33,967 bases of DNA, taken from NCBI GenBank assembly GCA_017609045.1, contig JAFCES010000001.1, positions 1-33,967 of the forward strand, in the 5' to 3' direction. The notes below the pieces were generated by a model. That model was not told the origin of the DNA, searched no databases, and saw only the letters and a list, made by a program, of their open reading frames with translations. Shown piece after piece: positions 8,688 through 17,248 of this stretch. The first letter of the stretch is position 1. Each line of letters opens with the position of its first letter. The position numbers were made by a program, and so were the translations under genes. Source of the stretch: Candidatus Pacearchaeota archaeon (GTDB lineage: Archaea > Nanobdellota > Nanobdellia > Pacearchaeales > GW2011-AR1).

Positions 8688-9076
8688 CTCCTTTTTTCTC
8701 TCCCCGCTTCTACTACCAAACTCTCAAGCTGTATCCTTATATCTTCTATATTTTTCATCAAACTCTTTTTCAACTCTTCTAACTGCTTTATCTGTCTCTG
8801 AACTATTTCAGTAGTCTCTTTTGGTTTCTTTTTTACCACTACATTGGCTCCGATATTTACAAATAATTCTTTTTCTTTTATTTCTGCTTTGAAAAATATA
8901 CCCTTACCAAAAGGAGCAAGAATCTCTTTTTCTTTAGTTTTATCTAGTTTTTCCAAACTTAATTTCAAAACTTCAAGTTCAGCTATCTGTTGATTAATCA
9001 AGCCAATCTGCTCCTCTATCTTATTAGATTCCTGTTCAAGCAAACTTAATCTGATAAGATAATCTTCCCTTGCCAT
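8684..9076 (-). CDS. pfdA: Prefoldin alpha subunit
   Basis: This 130-residue protein has the alpha-class prefoldin layout. An N-terminal coiled coil spans about residues 10-45, a central beta-hairpin region around FGKGIFFKAEI and FVNIGANVVVKK carries the two hairpins specific to alpha subunits, and a C-terminal coiled coil spans about 90-125. It forms the hexameric cytosolic chaperone with prefoldin beta, which is not in this window. It is the last gene of the long ribosomal/SecY run, 19 bases after the DUF106 gene. The stop overlaps that of the convergent isomerase gene. Confidence 0.93.
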   Translation of the reverse strand: MAREDYLIRLSLLEQESNKIEEQIGLINQQIAELEVLKLSLEKLDKTKEKEILAPFGKGIFFKAEIKEKELFVNIGANVVVKKKPKETTEIVQRQIKQLEELKKSLMKNIEDIRIQLESLVVEAGREKRS

Positions 9077-9095
9077 TTTTCCTTTTCCTTTTTAT

Positions 9096-9629
9096 TTAAG
9101 CTACTTTTAAAACTTTTCTAAATATGCTGCTGAAAATTATTGAAAAGATAAGATAAAACCATAACCAAGACAATAAGCCTAAAAACTTAAATCCCTCTAA
9201 AGAAGGCATAGAAAAATAATCATGGAACCATCTGAAAAGCAAGATAAGAGGAATAAAGCTGAAGACGAGGGGCCTCATGGTTATTTCCATCATTCTTGGC
9301 ATATCCTCCATCTGCTTTTTATTAAACTCAAGAAGTTTTTTGGGATCATCTTTGTATTTTTTCATTTCCTCTCTTGCTTCTTTCTGTTCCTGCTTCATCT
9401 GCCTTAAAGCTTCTTGGTCAGTCCCATACTTCTGAAACAAGGTCATTACAAGAGTTATAGCAACAACAAGCAAAATCATTCCTAAAGTTATGTTCCATTC
9501 AAGTAAGCTTCCAGCTGTTGGATCAAGAATCAAATGGACTGTCTCTCTAATAACGGGAAGAGCATTCCATAAACTAGCTATCAGTATACTAGCTGCCATT
9601 AACACAAACAATAAACTAAATCCTTTCAT
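9096..9629 (-). CDS. DUF106 membrane insertase-like protein (EMC3/TMCO1/YidC superfamily)
   Basis: This 177-residue protein has one N-terminal membrane helix (about 5-25), a second at about 47-65, a charged cytoplasmic coiled coil rich in Lys and Glu (about 70-112), and two C-terminal helices (about 120-172). That layout matches the archaeal DUF106 (Ylp1) family, which belongs to the YidC/Get1/EMC3/TMCO1 insertase superfamily. It sits directly downstream of secY, its usual archaeal position, and probably helps insert membrane proteins. In many archaea adenylate kinase lies between the two; here nothing does. Confidence 0.88.
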   Translation of the reverse strand: MKGFSLLFVLMAASILIASLWNALPVIRETVHLILDPTAGSLLEWNITLGMILLVVAITLVMTLFQKYGTDQEALRQMKQEQKEAREEMKKYKDDPKKLLEFNKKQMEDMPRMMEITMRPLVFSFIPLILLFRWFHDYFSMPSLEGFKFLGLLSWLWFYLIFSIIFSSIFRKVLKVA

Positions 9630-9683
9630 TTTTCCTTTCTTACTTTTTCCTTTATTTTTATTTAGCTGTTTCCTCTTTTAAAT

Positions 9684-11072
9684 TTAACCCACCACTTTTT
9701 TCAGTACAGGATGCATATCTACTGCATGTTGTTGAACTATACTGTTATAAAGCTGATAGGTAATCATTACAGCTAGAAGTATAGCTGTCCCTGAAGTTAA
9801 AGCTCCAAGTAAATTAGCAGAAGCAGCAAGTAAGCCAATAGCAGCTCCTCCCATTACAGTGAGAGGCATAATATACCTTCCCAACACAGATTCCAAAACT
9901 CGTTCATCTTTTCTAAACCCTGGGATTTGTAAACCAGAAGACATAAGATTCTGAGCCTGACTTTGAGCATCCATTCCACTAGTTTTTACCCAAAAAACAG
10001 CAAAGATAGTAGAAAAAATAACATAAAATAAAATATGAGTTATAGCCTTAAAAATAAAAACTGTCCTAAGACTTCCTGTAATTACAGCCTCCAGAAGATT
10101 AACAGGGGAGATCCAAAAAGCAAGTCCAGCTACTGGTGTTCCCTGTGAGAAAGTTCCTAAAAAAGTCGCTCTTCCAATCCAATTTTCAACTAAACCAGCA
10201 AACAACTGCAAGTTAGCAGCAAGCGCAGCAGTTAAAATAACAGGAATCACAGAAGCATAGAAAAAAGCAAGAGGCCATCTCATACTATATCCTCTTAACC
10301 TATCAAAACTTAACGGGACTTCTACTTTCAAAGACTGAGCCCATACCACAACAAGAAAAATAAAAACAGTAACAGCAAGTACCGAGAAAGCAGAGAAAGC
10401 TCCTGTTGGATCTTGTTTTATAAGACTCTGCATTAAAACAAGCACTTTACCAGCGCAGGCAGTTCCGTAAAAATCAAGCAAGCAGTTTCCTCCCTCTAAA
10501 CTTATAAACTGAAACATTCCAGTAAATAAACGCCAGCCAACTCCGGCCAGAATAAATAAGCTTACACCAGAACCAAAACCCCACTTACTTGTTACTTCGT
10601 CCATGAAAACTATAGCTAACCCGCCCAAGCATAACTGGAAAACTACGAGAGGAGCAAAACCAGGCATTGCTTCAAGACCTCTCATTAAAACATAAACAAG
10701 AGCCTCGAATATAATAAAGGAAAAAACCATAAGCTTCTGTAAACCTTGAAAATACTTCTTTCCCTCCTCTGTTGAGGTATCTATATCTAAAATCTTACTT
10801 CCAACAAGAAGCTGAAGTATAATAGATGCCATAACGATTGGACCAATCCCTAAAGATATAATACTGCCAAACTCTGTTCCAAGTATAATAGCAAGATATT
10901 CAAATCTTGAAAGGGCATTGGCAGCTAAACCATATAAAGGAATATTAGCAAGAACAAAAAAAGCAACCAACACAATTAAAGTCCATTTTAGTTTAACATT
11001 AAAGCCAAGCCTTTTCTCTACAGGGCCTTTAACTTCAGGCAGGTTTCTAAGTATATTTCTGAACTCCACCAT
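9684..11072 (-). CDS. secY: Preprotein translocase subunit SecY
   Basis: This is a 462-residue protein with about ten membrane helices. It has the archaeal SecY N-terminus (conserved NLPEVKGPVEKR segment at about 10-21), a plug region around residues 55-70, and the cytoplasmic loops that contact the ribosome (around VEVPLSFDRLRG and SGLQIPGFRKDERVLE). It is the channel of the Sec translocon with SecE and Sec61-beta, neither of which is in this window. It follows L15 by two bases, the classic end of the spc cluster, so it is expected to be co-transcribed with ribosomal proteins. Confidence 0.97.
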   Translation of the reverse strand: MVEFRNILRNLPEVKGPVEKRLGFNVKLKWTLIVLVAFFVLANIPLYGLAANALSRFEYLAIILGTEFGSIISLGIGPIVMASIILQLLVGSKILDIDTSTEEGKKYFQGLQKLMVFSFIIFEALVYVLMRGLEAMPGFAPLVVFQLCLGGLAIVFMDEVTSKWGFGSGVSLFILAGVGWRLFTGMFQFISLEGGNCLLDFYGTACAGKVLVLMQSLIKQDPTGAFSAFSVLAVTVFIFLVVVWAQSLKVEVPLSFDRLRGYSMRWPLAFFYASVIPVILTAALAANLQLFAGLVENWIGRATFLGTFSQGTPVAGLAFWISPVNLLEAVITGSLRTVFIFKAITHILFYVIFSTIFAVFWVKTSGMDAQSQAQNLMSSGLQIPGFRKDERVLESVLGRYIMPLTVMGGAAIGLLAASANLLGALTSGTAILLAVMITYQLYNSIVQQHAVDMHPVLKKVVG

Positions 11073-11074
11073 TT

Positions 11075-11635
11075 TTATTCAGTTTTTTTCTTTTCCAATA
11101 ATTTTTTCTCTTTTTCTAGATCTTCTCTCATATCCTCTTTTTCTTCAACCTCTTTAATTTCTTCAGTTTTCTTTTCCTTAATATCTTTCTTTTTCTCGCT
11201 CTTCTTTTCTTCTTCTCCCCTTTTTCTAACTTTTAAAACTATAATCTTCCCGCCAGCTTTTTCTATCTTCTCTCTTGCTTGTTTTGAAAATCCTCTTGCC
11301 TTGATAATAAAGCAGTCTTTAATTTCACCCTCTCCCAAAACTTTATATTCAGATAGATCAATCTCTCCCGGTTTATATTTTTTTTGAATATCTCCTATAT
11401 TAATCTGCTTACTTCCCTTCTTTTTCCTTTGCTTTTTTTCCTTTATTCTTGCTTTTTTTCCAAAATAAGGCCACCTATACCTTAATACATAGGTTTTTTT
11501 CTGATCTGCTCTTTTTCCGCTTCCACTCATCCCTTTTCCACCACTCGTACCCTTTCCCTTATGTTTCTTAGCTGACTTTCCATGATATCTGCTTCCCCTC
11601 AACTTTCTGCTTCTCCTTCCTTTTTTTAGTTTCAT
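11075..11635 (-). CDS. rpl15: Ribosomal protein uL15
   Basis: This large-subunit protein is 186 residues long. The basic N-terminal arm (residues 1-60) holds the RGSRYHGKSAKKH and GKGTSGGKGMSGSG segments that thread into 23S rRNA in archaeal/eukaryotic L15/L27a. The globular C-terminal domain includes YKVLGEGEI and a KAREKIEKAGG-type motif. From about residue 137 a low-complexity Lys/Glu tail of about 50 residues extends beyond the usual archaeal length, a feature shared by several ribosomal proteins here. It lies between L30 and secY with gaps of 2-3 bases. Confidence 0.95.
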   Translation of the reverse strand: MKLKKGRRSRKLRGSRYHGKSAKKHKGKGTSGGKGMSGSGKRADQKKTYVLRYRWPYFGKKARIKEKKQRKKKGSKQINIGDIQKKYKPGEIDLSEYKVLGEGEIKDCFIIKARGFSKQAREKIEKAGGKIIVLKVRKRGEEEKKSEKKKDIKEKKTEEIKEVEEKEDMREDLEKEKKLLEKKKTE

Positions 11636-11638
11636 TTT

Positions 11639-12067
11639 TTATAACATCCTCCTAATAAGCTCGTTTGTCTTTTCTTTATTATTTCCTAACACGCCTTTTG
11701 GATAATGTTTCTTGCTGTTAATGCCCCCTCTCGGAGGATGCAATCTGAAAAAAGGCTTAACTCCTAATTCACTCAGTTTTTTCTCTGTCTTTCCCTCTAT
11801 AAACTCTTTAACAATACCCTCGGCATCTACTTTTTTCTTATCTTTATCTAAAGGTTGCCCTCTCTTCTCTATCAACTCTACAAAGGTTTTCTTGTCGAGT
11901 TTACCGTAAGCCACATAGTTTCTGATTTTTTTTAAAATCCCTTTTAATTCAGGCTTTTCCCTCGCAACAACACAAGCATACTTTCTTCTGAGTCTAAGAC
12001 GGTTTAAAGTTTCCTCTACATCTTTAGGAACATCAACCATTCCACTTATCCTTATTATAGCTATCAT
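11639..12067 (-). CDS. rpl30: Ribosomal protein uL30
   Basis: This 142-residue archaeal L30 starts with the IAIIRISGMVDVPKDVEETLNRLRL strand-turn-helix (split here: IRISGMVDV, then ETLNRLRL) and includes the RLHPPRGG segment at about residues 108-115, conserved in the archaeal/eukaryotic L7/L30 form. It is in the large subunit near the 5S rRNA region. It sits in canonical order between S5 and L15. Confidence 0.96.
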   Translation of the reverse strand: MIAIIRISGMVDVPKDVEETLNRLRLRRKYACVVAREKPELKGILKKIRNYVAYGKLDKKTFVELIEKRGQPLDKDKKKVDAEGIVKEFIEGKTEKKLSELGVKPFFRLHPPRGGINSKKHYPKGVLGNNKEKTNELIRRML

Positions 12068-12075
12068 TTTTCCTT

Positions 12076-12819
12076 TTATCTTTCAATTTTGTTGGTCTTT
12101 TTCAGGGCATCTATGCAAGCTTTGGCTAAATTTATTGTAGTTCTTGTCTGGCCAAAAGTCTTACTGTAGACATCTTTTATTCCAGTTAATCTTAGAATCT
12201 TTTTACATTCATCTCCTATTACTAAGCCAGTACCTTGAGGAGCAGGCATTAATATTATTCTTGAACTTCCAGATTTTCCTTCTACCTTAAGAGGTACAGA
12301 ATGGAGCTCATTACAGGAACAATCAAAGCTTCCGCATCCTCTGTTCACCTTTATAATGTTGAGTTTAGCTTTCCTTAACGCCTTTTCTTTTGCAGGTAAA
12401 GTCTCTTTTGCTTTTCCTAAACCTATACCAACATGTCCAGCTTCATCACCAACAACAGCCATGCAAGCAAAAGTAGGAACATTACCTTCAGCTGTCTTTT
12501 TTTGAGTCTGTCTCCATATTCTCCTTTTTCCCCCGCCAAACTTCCCTTTGCTCTGACCTATATTTAAAAGTTCTGACTTCAGCTTGACAAGCGAATCAAT
12601 TATTTCAGCCTCTAAAATTCTATGTTTATCTATAATCTCATCTATATTTTTAATCTTGCCTTCTTTGACTAGCTTTCCGATTTTAGTTTTTGGCTTCCAT
12701 GATTTCAGCTTCTCCTTTGCTTCCTCTTCTTCCCTACTTACCTCAACCTTCGGCTTTTCCTCTTCTACTGGTTCTTTTATGTCCTGTTCTGGTTCTTTTT
12801 CTTCAGCTTTTTTTGCCAT
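12076..12819 (-). CDS. rps5: Ribosomal protein uS5
   Basis: This 247-residue small-subunit protein has an acidic/Lys-rich N-terminal extension of about 35 residues. A double-stranded-RNA-binding-like S5 domain follows, with KGKFGGGKRRIWRQTQKK at 91-108 and GIGLGKAKE at 131-139. The archaeal cysteine cluster C162, C167 and C169, probably metal-binding, sits in the RGCGSFDCSC segment. The C-terminal S5 domain holds APQGTGLV. S5 is involved in decoding accuracy and helicase action at the mRNA entry. Order and spacing are canonical (L18-S5-L30). Confidence 0.96.
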   Translation of the reverse strand: MAKKAEEKEPEQDIKEPVEEEKPKVEVSREEEEAKEKLKSWKPKTKIGKLVKEGKIKNIDEIIDKHRILEAEIIDSLVKLKSELLNIGQSKGKFGGGKRRIWRQTQKKTAEGNVPTFACMAVVGDEAGHVGIGLGKAKETLPAKEKALRKAKLNIIKVNRGCGSFDCSCNELHSVPLKVEGKSGSSRIILMPAPQGTGLVIGDECKKILRLTGIKDVYSKTFGQTRTTINLAKACIDALKKTNKIER

Positions 12820-12820
12820 T

Positions 12821-13321
12821 TCATATAAATTTTTTCTCTATGTTCTCTTTAATTTTATTGAAAATTTCTCTTAAATTTTTCTTTAAATGTTCTCCTTTCA
12901 ATCTTTCTTCATCAGGAAATATTTCTTTCTTTCCCCCTATTTTTACTTCTGCATCAATAACTCCTTTCAAAAAAGCATATTCTCTTGATTTCTTGATACC
13001 TCTCAACAAACCAATATCAAATATAGCCTCGACTTTTTCTTCTTTGTCTAAAATTTTTTTCCCCAATAAAAAGCCAGTAAGATAACAGGCAGACAAACTC
13101 TTTAAACTTCCCTTTAAATTTTCAGGCCACCCATATTTTAAAAGCTCTTTGGAATTTAATCCAATAATTACTTTATCTCTCCCCTCTGTACTTTTTACAT
13201 ACTGTCCTATAACATATCTATTTGTTTTCCTAAATACAACTCTTGCTTTCCCACTCCTAAGTAAGGCTATTCTCGCCTTATAATCTGTTTTTCCTTCTCT
13301 TCTTCTCTTTCTTGGTCTCAT
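12821..13321 (-). CDS. rpl18: Ribosomal protein uL18
   Basis: This 166-residue 5S-rRNA-binding protein of the large subunit has the archaeal L18 N-terminus with the KRRREGKTDYKARIALL segment at about 4-20 and the conserved AYLTGFLLGKK-type helix, here CYLTGFLLGKK. The ATG overlaps the stop of L19e by four bases. The length is a little shorter than many archaeal homologues, with a basic helical tail. Confidence 0.95.
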   Translation of the reverse strand: MRPRKRRREGKTDYKARIALLRSGKARVVFRKTNRYVIGQYVKSTEGRDKVIIGLNSKELLKYGWPENLKGSLKSLSACYLTGFLLGKKILDKEEKVEAIFDIGLLRGIKKSREYAFLKGVIDAEVKIGGKKEIFPDEERLKGEHLKKNLREIFNKIKENIEKKFI

Positions 13322-13716
13322 TTTTCAATAGCCTCCCTTAAATGCGCAAGGTCTGAAAAATCTCTGGCCCTTGTTCTTTTTCTCAGTTTCAAATATTTTT
13401 CTGTTGTTATTTTTCCTTTCACTTTCAAATTTTTAAGATAAACTCTCAACTTTCTCGTCAACTTCACATAGTCCTGCTTTCTTCTTTTTACTTTTTTCTT
13501 TATACTTCCCTGTCCTCTTTTTGTCTTCCTTCTTTTTTTCTTTCTTTTTCCCTTTTTCTCCCTGATTCTAATTATTTTCTCCTTCTTAAGCTCTTTAATA
13601 TCTTGTCTCGTAATTGCTTCTTTAATTTCATCTTGCATATCTCTATCTAAAATAATTCTACCGACTCCTACTTTCAATACCCTCGCAATTAATTTTTTCT
13701 TTCTTTTTAAGTTCAT
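13318..13716 (-). CDS. rpl19e: Ribosomal protein eL19
   Basis: This 132-residue basic protein matches archaeal/eukaryotic L19e. It has the N-terminal MNLKRKKKLIARVLKVG arm (residues 1-17), a central GQGSIKKK-type segment at about 69-76 and the ARDFSDLAHLREA C-terminus. It is found only in archaea and eukaryotes. Four-base overlaps with L32e upstream and L18 downstream indicate tight translational coupling. Confidence 0.95.
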   Translation of the reverse strand: MNLKRKKKLIARVLKVGVGRIILDRDMQDEIKEAITRQDIKELKKEKIIRIREKKGKRKKKRRKTKRGQGSIKKKVKRRKQDYVKLTRKLRVYLKNLKVKGKITTEKYLKLRKRTRARDFSDLAHLREAIEK

Positions 13717-14054
13717 TTTTTCTTTCTTTGTTTAGGTTTGTTTAATATTTTTCCTCCCCTTTCCTCAATTTTTTTAATCAACTCTTCCTTCTTCTTCTTT
13801 CCAACTCTTCCTATAATGATCAACATTCCTTTCTCAACTCTCTCCGCCTGCTCCAAATTTTCCACTCTCCACTCTTTTTTATCTCTTTCCTTTCTTTTTT
13901 TATAACCAATCTCTACACTCTTTGCCCTTCCCTTCTTTCTTTCTCTCATCTTATTATCTCTTCCCTTAGGTTTTCTCCATTTTTGCTTCTTCTTTCTGCT
14001 TCTTCCTAATTTAATATACCTTCTTGTTCCCCTTCTCAAAAATTTTAATCTCAT
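13713..14054 (-). CDS. rpl32e: Ribosomal protein eL32
   Basis: This 113-residue protein corresponds to archaeal L32e. The family's KWRKPKGRDNKMRERKKG segment lies at 25-42, followed by the V-x-IGYKK turn and a C-terminal helix with IEERGGKILN. It lacks the long N-terminal extension seen in some archaea and eukaryotes, so it is near the minimal family size. The start overlaps the L6 stop by four bases and the end overlaps L19e by four. Confidence 0.93.
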   Translation of the reverse strand: MRLKFLRRGTRRYIKLGRSRKKKQKWRKPKGRDNKMRERKKGRAKSVEIGYKKRKERDKKEWRVENLEQAERVEKGMLIIIGRVGKKKKEELIKKIEERGGKILNKPKQRKKK

Positions 14055-14599
14055 TTTACTCTTCTCCTCCGCCCTTTTTCCTTTTCTATTATGTAGATTC
14101 CATCTTGGAAAATTCTTCTATCTCTCTTTTTTATCTTAGTTGCTCTTTCAATATTAGCGGCAGTCTGTCCTGCTTTTTCCTTGTCAGAACTCTTAACTAT
14201 TATAATATCTCCTTCTATTTTCACATCAACTCCAGGTAAAATCTTAGCTTTTCTTTCCTTTGTCTCTCCTAAAAAGTTCTTAATCACAAGAGATTTTTCA
14301 GAAACACTTACAGACATAGGAAAATGCACCGAACATATTTGAAGTTTATATACATATTTCTCCTCAAGCCCAGAAATCATGTTTCTTATATGAGCGGCAA
14401 TTGTCCTTGCCATCTTCCTATCTTTTTTGCTTCCTTTTTCTATCCCTATAATTAACTTATTATCTTCTTTTCTCACTGCATAATCTAATTTCCTTTTTAC
14501 TTCATCATCCCCCTTACTCATCTTCACGATGTTCCCTTCTATTTCTATTTTAATATCCTGAGGCATTTCAATTATTTCCCTAATTTTTTGTTTTACCAT
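14051..14599 (-). CDS. rpl6: Ribosomal protein uL6
   Basis: This 182-residue large-subunit protein has two repeated L6 domains (about 10-85 and 90-170). Landmarks are the ISGLEEKYVYKLQ segment linking them and the NIERATKIKKRDRRIFQDGIY C-terminus (quoted in part: KRDRRIFQDG), which is the conserved sarcin-ricin-loop-side tail. It lies in canonical order S8-L6-L32e. Confidence 0.96.
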   Translation of the reverse strand: MVKQKIREIIEMPQDIKIEIEGNIVKMSKGDDEVKRKLDYAVRKEDNKLIIGIEKGSKKDRKMARTIAAHIRNMISGLEEKYVYKLQICSVHFPMSVSVSEKSLVIKNFLGETKERKAKILPGVDVKIEGDIIIVKSSDKEKAGQTAANIERATKIKKRDRRIFQDGIYIIEKEKGRRRRVK

Positions 14600-14604
14600 T
14601 TTCC

Positions 14605-14982
14605 CTAATAAAAATAGGCTATCAAACTTCCCCCTATGTTTTTTTCATACGCTTCTTCCTGAGCGAGTAGGCCAGCAGAAGTAGAAATAATTACAATACC
14701 GAATTCTCTAGCTGGTAGAAATCTTCTTACATATTTCTCTAACTCAGAAACAGATACATTAAATCTTGGCTTTATTGCCTGACACCGATTCAATTTGATA
14801 ATTTTAATCCTCAGCTTCTTGTTTTTCTCATCCAGTTTGTAATCAAGATAACCATGCTTCTTAGCTACATCTAAAACTTCAATTAAAAATTTTGAATATC
14901 TTTCTATTTCCAACTCAGACTTTCCAGCTCTCTTTATATTCATTATCTGGTTTATCGCATCAGCAACTATATCTTGACTCAT
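14605..14982 (-). CDS. rps8: Ribosomal protein uS8
   Basis: This 125-residue small-subunit protein has the archaeal N-terminus with DAINQIMNIKRAGK (8-21) and the C-terminal RNA-binding segment FGIVIISTSAGLLAQEEA (98-115). S8 binds the central domain of 16S rRNA and often its own operon mRNA as a translational repressor; no obvious mimic site was identified here by eye. It follows S14 by seven bases. Confidence 0.96.
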   Translation of the reverse strand: MSQDIVADAINQIMNIKRAGKSELEIERYSKFLIEVLDVAKKHGYLDYKLDEKNKKLRIKIIKLNRCQAIKPRFNVSVSELEKYVRRFLPAREFGIVIISTSAGLLAQEEAYEKNIGGSLIAYFY

Positions 14983-14989
14983 TTTAACC

Positions 14990-15220
14990 TCATGAATATT
15001 TTTTAAATCCTATTTTTTCAGCTATCTCTCTGAAACAATGTCTACATAAATTCAAACCATAAGAGGAAATATGAGCTCCAAATCTTCCGCATCTCTCACA
15101 CTTCTTGCTCACTACACCTATCTTCCTCTCTTTCGGTTTGTTATGTTTTAAAAATTTTTTTAGTTTGGCCGGCTTATTTTTCAACTGTTTCAATACTTTT
15201 CTCCAATCACTTACTGTCAT
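14990..15220 (-). CDS. rps14: Ribosomal protein uS14, zinc-binding form
   Basis: The C-terminal half is a clear archaeal S14 with zinc ligands C41, C44, C59 and C62 and the conserved YGLNLCRHCFREIA segment. At 76 residues it is about 20-25 residues longer than many archaeal S14 proteins. The extra N-terminal Lys-rich helix (residues 1-24) has no internal ATG, so the long form is likely real. It is located between L5 and S8 as expected. Confidence 0.95.
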   Translation of the reverse strand: MTVSDWRKVLKQLKNKPAKLKKFLKHNKPKERKIGVVSKKCERCGRFGAHISSYGLNLCRHCFREIAEKIGFKKYS

Positions 15221-15222
15221 AT

Positions 15223-15774
15223 TTAAATTACCTCCATATCAAATTTATCTTTCATGTAGTGAATTATTTCCTCTTTACTTACCTTTTGCTTTCTTGGTAA
15301 ATTGCCCCTTTTTATTTTTTTCTCTGCAACTCTTTTCCCTGCTCTTGAAAAAATAACACTTACATCAAATCCTCTAATCCCAATATCTCTTTGATACTGA
15401 ATACCGGGAATTTCTATATATTCTTTAATCCCAAAAGAAAATGAGTTATCTGAAATCTGTTTTTCTTTAAGTCTATTATCTACAGTTGCAAGCAGCTTGC
15501 CTAAAATTTCCTCTGCCTCTTTCCCTCTTAAAGTGACCAGGCAGCCAATTTCTAGGCCAGGTCTTACCCCTAAAGAAGGAATTCTTTTTCTCGACTTTCT
15601 TCTTACAGTCTTTCTTCCAGTTAGTCTCTCTAATAATTTTACACCCTTTTCTAATTCTTCTCCGCTTCCTCCAATACTTAAGACAACTTTTTCTATTCTT
15701 ATCTCTCTCATTTTATTTTCTTTCATTTTTCTTTCATCTCCAATCTCCTTTATCTCTTCTGTTTCTTGACTCAT
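15223..15774 (-). CDS. rpl5: Ribosomal protein uL5
   Basis: This 183-residue 5S-rRNA-associated protein has VVLSIGGSGEELEKGVKLLERL (in part, IGGSGEELEKG at 34-44), the TVRRKSRKRIPSLGVRPG-type loop, here RKSRKRIPSLGVRPG, and EIPGIQYQRDIGIRGFDV near the C-terminus. The N-terminal 20 residues are a charged extension. An internal ATG at residue 17 (MKENK-MREIRIEK region) makes a shorter start possible. Its start overlaps S4e by four bases. Confidence 0.95.
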   Translation of the reverse strand: MSQETEEIKEIGDERKMKENKMREIRIEKVVLSIGGSGEELEKGVKLLERLTGRKTVRRKSRKRIPSLGVRPGLEIGCLVTLRGKEAEEILGKLLATVDNRLKEKQISDNSFSFGIKEYIEIPGIQYQRDIGIRGFDVSVIFSRAGKRVAEKKIKRGNLPRKQKVSKEEIIHYMKDKFDMEVI

Positions 15775-16412
15775 TTTATAACCATTAAGCTTCTCAGTCT
15801 GGAATTTAATTTTTCTTCCCCTACTTTTAAAGTTATGATTTTGCTTTTTTCATCTATCTCTTCTATAATTCCCTCCTCTCCAATATGTTTTCCAGCTATA
15901 AACAAAATTCTACATTTTTCTTTGAAAGGTAAAATTTCCATAATTTTATTCTGTTTCAAGTCAATCACAACAGAGTCTCCAACCTTTACTTTCTCTTTCC
16001 CTATAAGGTAATTTCTGCCATCAGCCAAATTTATTTGTATTTTTCCTCTCTTCAAGATTTTCTTACCTACTATCTTACTTATTTTTTTATTAGCGTCTTC
16101 CTCTTTAATTTCAACAATATCAAACTTTTTATTTTTCAAAACTAACTTAAAATTTTTATTGTCTAAAGATAGATTATCAAACAAAATTAGAGGATATTTT
16201 TCCTCTCTTACAGTCTTGCCATTAACCTTTATCTTTCCAAAATTCAAAATTTTTTTAACTTCTTTTTTATTCTTGGCTATTTTTATTATATCTTTTAGGA
16301 CTATTAATAATGGAATTGCCTTCTTTAAACTATGAGAAGGCCTAACTAAGTATTTTGTTCCTTTCTTGGCAAGAGGCCATGTTTTTGGTTTTTTACTTCT
16401 TTTAAGATGCAT
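15771..16412 (-). CDS. rps4e: Ribosomal protein eS4
   Basis: This 213-residue small-subunit protein is specific to archaea and eukaryotes. It has the MHLKRSKKPKTWPLAKKGTK N-terminus, an S4 RNA-binding domain at about 45-100, a central eS4 domain, and a KOW-type fold near the C-terminus (GKHIGEEGIIEEI at about 174-186). The start codon lies 11 bases inside the end of L24, the longest overlap in the operon. It is shorter than typical homologues of about 235-245 residues, mainly at the C-terminus. Confidence 0.95.
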   Translation of the reverse strand: MHLKRSKKPKTWPLAKKGTKYLVRPSHSLKKAIPLLIVLKDIIKIAKNKKEVKKILNFGKIKVNGKTVREEKYPLILFDNLSLDNKNFKLVLKNKKFDIVEIKEEDANKKISKIVGKKILKRGKIQINLADGRNYLIGKEKVKVGDSVVIDLKQNKIMEILPFKEKCRILFIAGKHIGEEGIIEEIDEKSKIITLKVGEEKLNSRLRSLMVIK

Positions 16413-16839
16413 TTTTCTTTACCTTCTTTTCCTTCTCTTCTTCTTTCTTTTTAAGTTCATTTTTTCTTTTCAGAACCTTCTCCCTTTCTTTATCTTCTAA
16501 ATTCAACTCCTGAATCTGTAGATTTGAGGGTTTGAAATAAACATTAACCTTTGTTCCGTCTTTTTTCTGTATCTGCAGATTTTCTATACTCACCCGCAGC
16601 TTTTTTAGATCTACCGCGCTTATTTTTCCCGTCTTTTTCCTGAATTTACCTCTCATTACTTTAACTACATCACCTTTCCTCAAAGGAAAACTTCTTCTTC
16701 CATACTTCTTCCTTAGCTCTTTACTCAAAGTAGATGAGAGGAGTTTATGCCTTAAATGTAAGGGAGCATTAGCTCTATACTTCCTTTGTTTTCTTCTCTG
16801 CTTACTTGCTTTCCATTTCTTGCTAAATTTTTTCTTCAT
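16402..16839 (-). CDS. rpl24: Ribosomal protein uL24
   Basis: This 145-residue protein has a basic N-terminal arm (KQRRKQRKYRANAPLHLRHK, residues 14-33) and the KOW motif (RKGDVVKVMRGKFRKKTGKI at 54-73). It matches archaeal L24/L26, an assembly initiator near the exit tunnel. A Lys/Glu-rich tail of about 30 residues extends past the usual end and overlaps the S4e start. Confidence 0.95.
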   Translation of the reverse strand: MKKKFSKKWKASKQRRKQRKYRANAPLHLRHKLLSSTLSKELRKKYGRRSFPLRKGDVVKVMRGKFRKKTGKISAVDLKKLRVSIENLQIQKKDGTKVNVYFKPSNLQIQELNLEDKEREKVLKRKNELKKKEEEKEKKVKKNAS

Positions 16840-16846
16840 TTCAACA

Positions 16847-17248
16847 TTAAACTACAATATTGGCTATTCTAGCAACTTCCCTCCATCTTTCTCCTACTTC
16901 TCGAGCAATAGGACCTTTAATTTGTGTGCCTTTTGGATTTCCTTTTTCATCTTTCAGCAGAACAACAGCGTTATCTGTAAAAGCTATCCTCTCTCCTGTT
17001 AATCTTCTATATGGTTTTTTAACTCTAACAACAACAGCGTCAAAAACCTGCCCTTTCATATCCGGCTTTCCTGATCTGACTGAAACTTTAACCCAGTCAG
17101 CTATCTTAGCAGAGACCTGTCTTCTTTTCCTGCTTCCAGCTTTTTTAACGGCTACAATTTTTACTATCCTTGCTCCAGAATTATCTGCTGCTATCACCTT
17201 ACTTCCTATGTTAAGAGCTCTAGTTGTTCTTGCCGATATTGCTTTCAT
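16847..17248 (-). CDS. rpl14: Ribosomal protein uL14
   Basis: This 133-residue protein has the L14 barrel with VIAADNSGARIVKIVAV at about 18-34 and a VVRVKKPYRRLTGERIAF segment. The conserved C-terminal PKGTQIKGPIAREVGERWR motif is at 104-122. It sits at the subunit interface. Its start overlaps the Nudix gene by four bases, whereas in most archaea it directly follows S17. Confidence 0.97.
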   Translation of the reverse strand: MKAISARTTRALNIGSKVIAADNSGARIVKIVAVKKAGSRKRRQVSAKIADWVKVSVRSGKPDMKGQVFDAVVVRVKKPYRRLTGERIAFTDNAVVLLKDEKGNPKGTQIKGPIAREVGERWREVARIANIVV